Positions 63,482 through 64,000 of a DNA stretch of 64,000 nt are shown here, piece by piece. Each line of letters starts with the position of its first letter. Position 1 is the stretch's first letter. Source of the stretch: Liolophura sinensis. Taxonomy: Eukaryota > Mollusca > Polyplacophora > Chitonida > Chitonidae. Below the pieces are notes generated by a model. The model was not told where the DNA came from, did not search any database, and saw only the letters and a list, made by a program, of their open reading frames with translations. Made by a program: the position numbers and the translations under genes. The stretch covers positions 85,852,644-85,916,643 of the forward strand of contig NC_088295.1 in assembly GCF_032854445.1 (NCBI RefSeq), given 5' to 3'.

Positions 63482-64000
63482 GTTTCATAAAGATATGTTG
63501 CAAACTGACAACAGCTGACCCAAACATAAAACCTTACTCTGATGCTACATATACACCTGTGAAGTGACTGTGAAGTCCAAAACATGGTAGTCAAAAACCA
63601 AAAAATCAAGTATAATGTCAAGATCTTCAAAGTGTGTTTATCAAGCCCAAGAAGTTTCATGAACATATCGTGAAAACTTTGACAACAGCTGACCCAATCT
63701 CCGTAATGGCGAGCTAAAAAAAATGCAAACATCTCTAATTGTTCAAATCAAGTGAATTGCCAAATCCTGTTCATCATTCCCACCAAGTTTCATAAAGATG
63801 ACGTGAAAACTGTTAGAATATCTGACCCAAACATAAAACCTTACCCTGGCTAACAAGACCGAATAGTTCTGGCTGAGATAAAATAGCATAGTCAAAAACC
63901 CGATAATTCGAATAAAAATACAAATATACCTAATTATTTAAAATTATTTACTCCATGAAGTCTTCAAAGCATGCCCATCGTTCCCACGAAGTTTCAGCAA
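63482..64000. repeat. Dispersed or irregular repeat 'aagtttcataaagat'
   Basis: Sequences beginning 'gtttcataaagat' or 'gtttcatgaacat' followed by 'tgaaaact' and 'cagctgacccaa' recur at about 63482, 63654 and 63787, and a start of another lies at 63991. Spacing is irregular (172, 133 and 204 bp), so this is a decayed tandem or clustered family, within a SORL1 intron. Confidence 0.6.

Overview
The window looks like nuclear DNA of a lophotrochozoan animal, most likely a mollusc or a close relative. Genes are split by GT-AG introns, intergenic DNA is AT-rich with (TA)n tracts, and several copies of a tRNA-derived SINE family typical of mollusc-like genomes are present (the 'tactcaagaatatttcact' core). 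The most recognisable gene, SORL1, is an animal gene. No bacterial, plasmid, CRISPR or operon-like organisation is seen. All gene models come from reading splice signals and reading frames, without transcript data.

Layout. 1-686 is a comparatively CpG-rich stretch ending in a perfect splice donor and may be a promoter plus non-coding first exon. 687-19261 has no supported coding exon and holds two minisatellites (10.5-11.3 kb and 14.0-15.06 kb). 19283-21058 (+) is a single-exon gene for a secreted or membrane-tethered leucine-rich-repeat protein with a fibronectin-III-like C-terminal domain. 21-27 kb is mostly non-coding, with SINE fragments and a LINE reverse-transcriptase relic (about 25.42-25.87 kb). 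27.05-29.96 kb is a large minisatellite of about 50-bp units. 31527-35236 (+) is a four-exon gene for an unrecognised 195-residue secreted protein with a clean TATA box and poly(A) signal. 35.4-42.84 kb is an almost continuous block of related and unrelated minisatellites. 44113-53578 (+) is a four-exon gene for a type I membrane protein with a D8C (uromodulin/GP2-type) domain and a repetitive N-glycosylated, tryptophan-rich stalk; its first intron carries a decayed Gypsy-type retrotransposon. 58048-63371 (-) is the 3' part of SORL1 (sorLA): the last fibronectin-III domains, transmembrane helix and sorting tail. A further minisatellite lies inside a SORL1 intron.

The genes are not an operon or pathway, but all four encode proteins entering the secretory route. 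The two best candidates for something undescribed are (1) the 195-residue secreted protein, whose exons 2 and 3 encode two copies of a module sharing RWW and KCxxWxxxCN motifs, and (2) the D8C protein with its coding-minisatellite glyco-stalk. The window is also unusually rich in minisatellites, roughly one fifth of its length, including a 4.7-kb block in which arrays of 30, 35, 37, 49 and 67 bp appear to descend from one short core.
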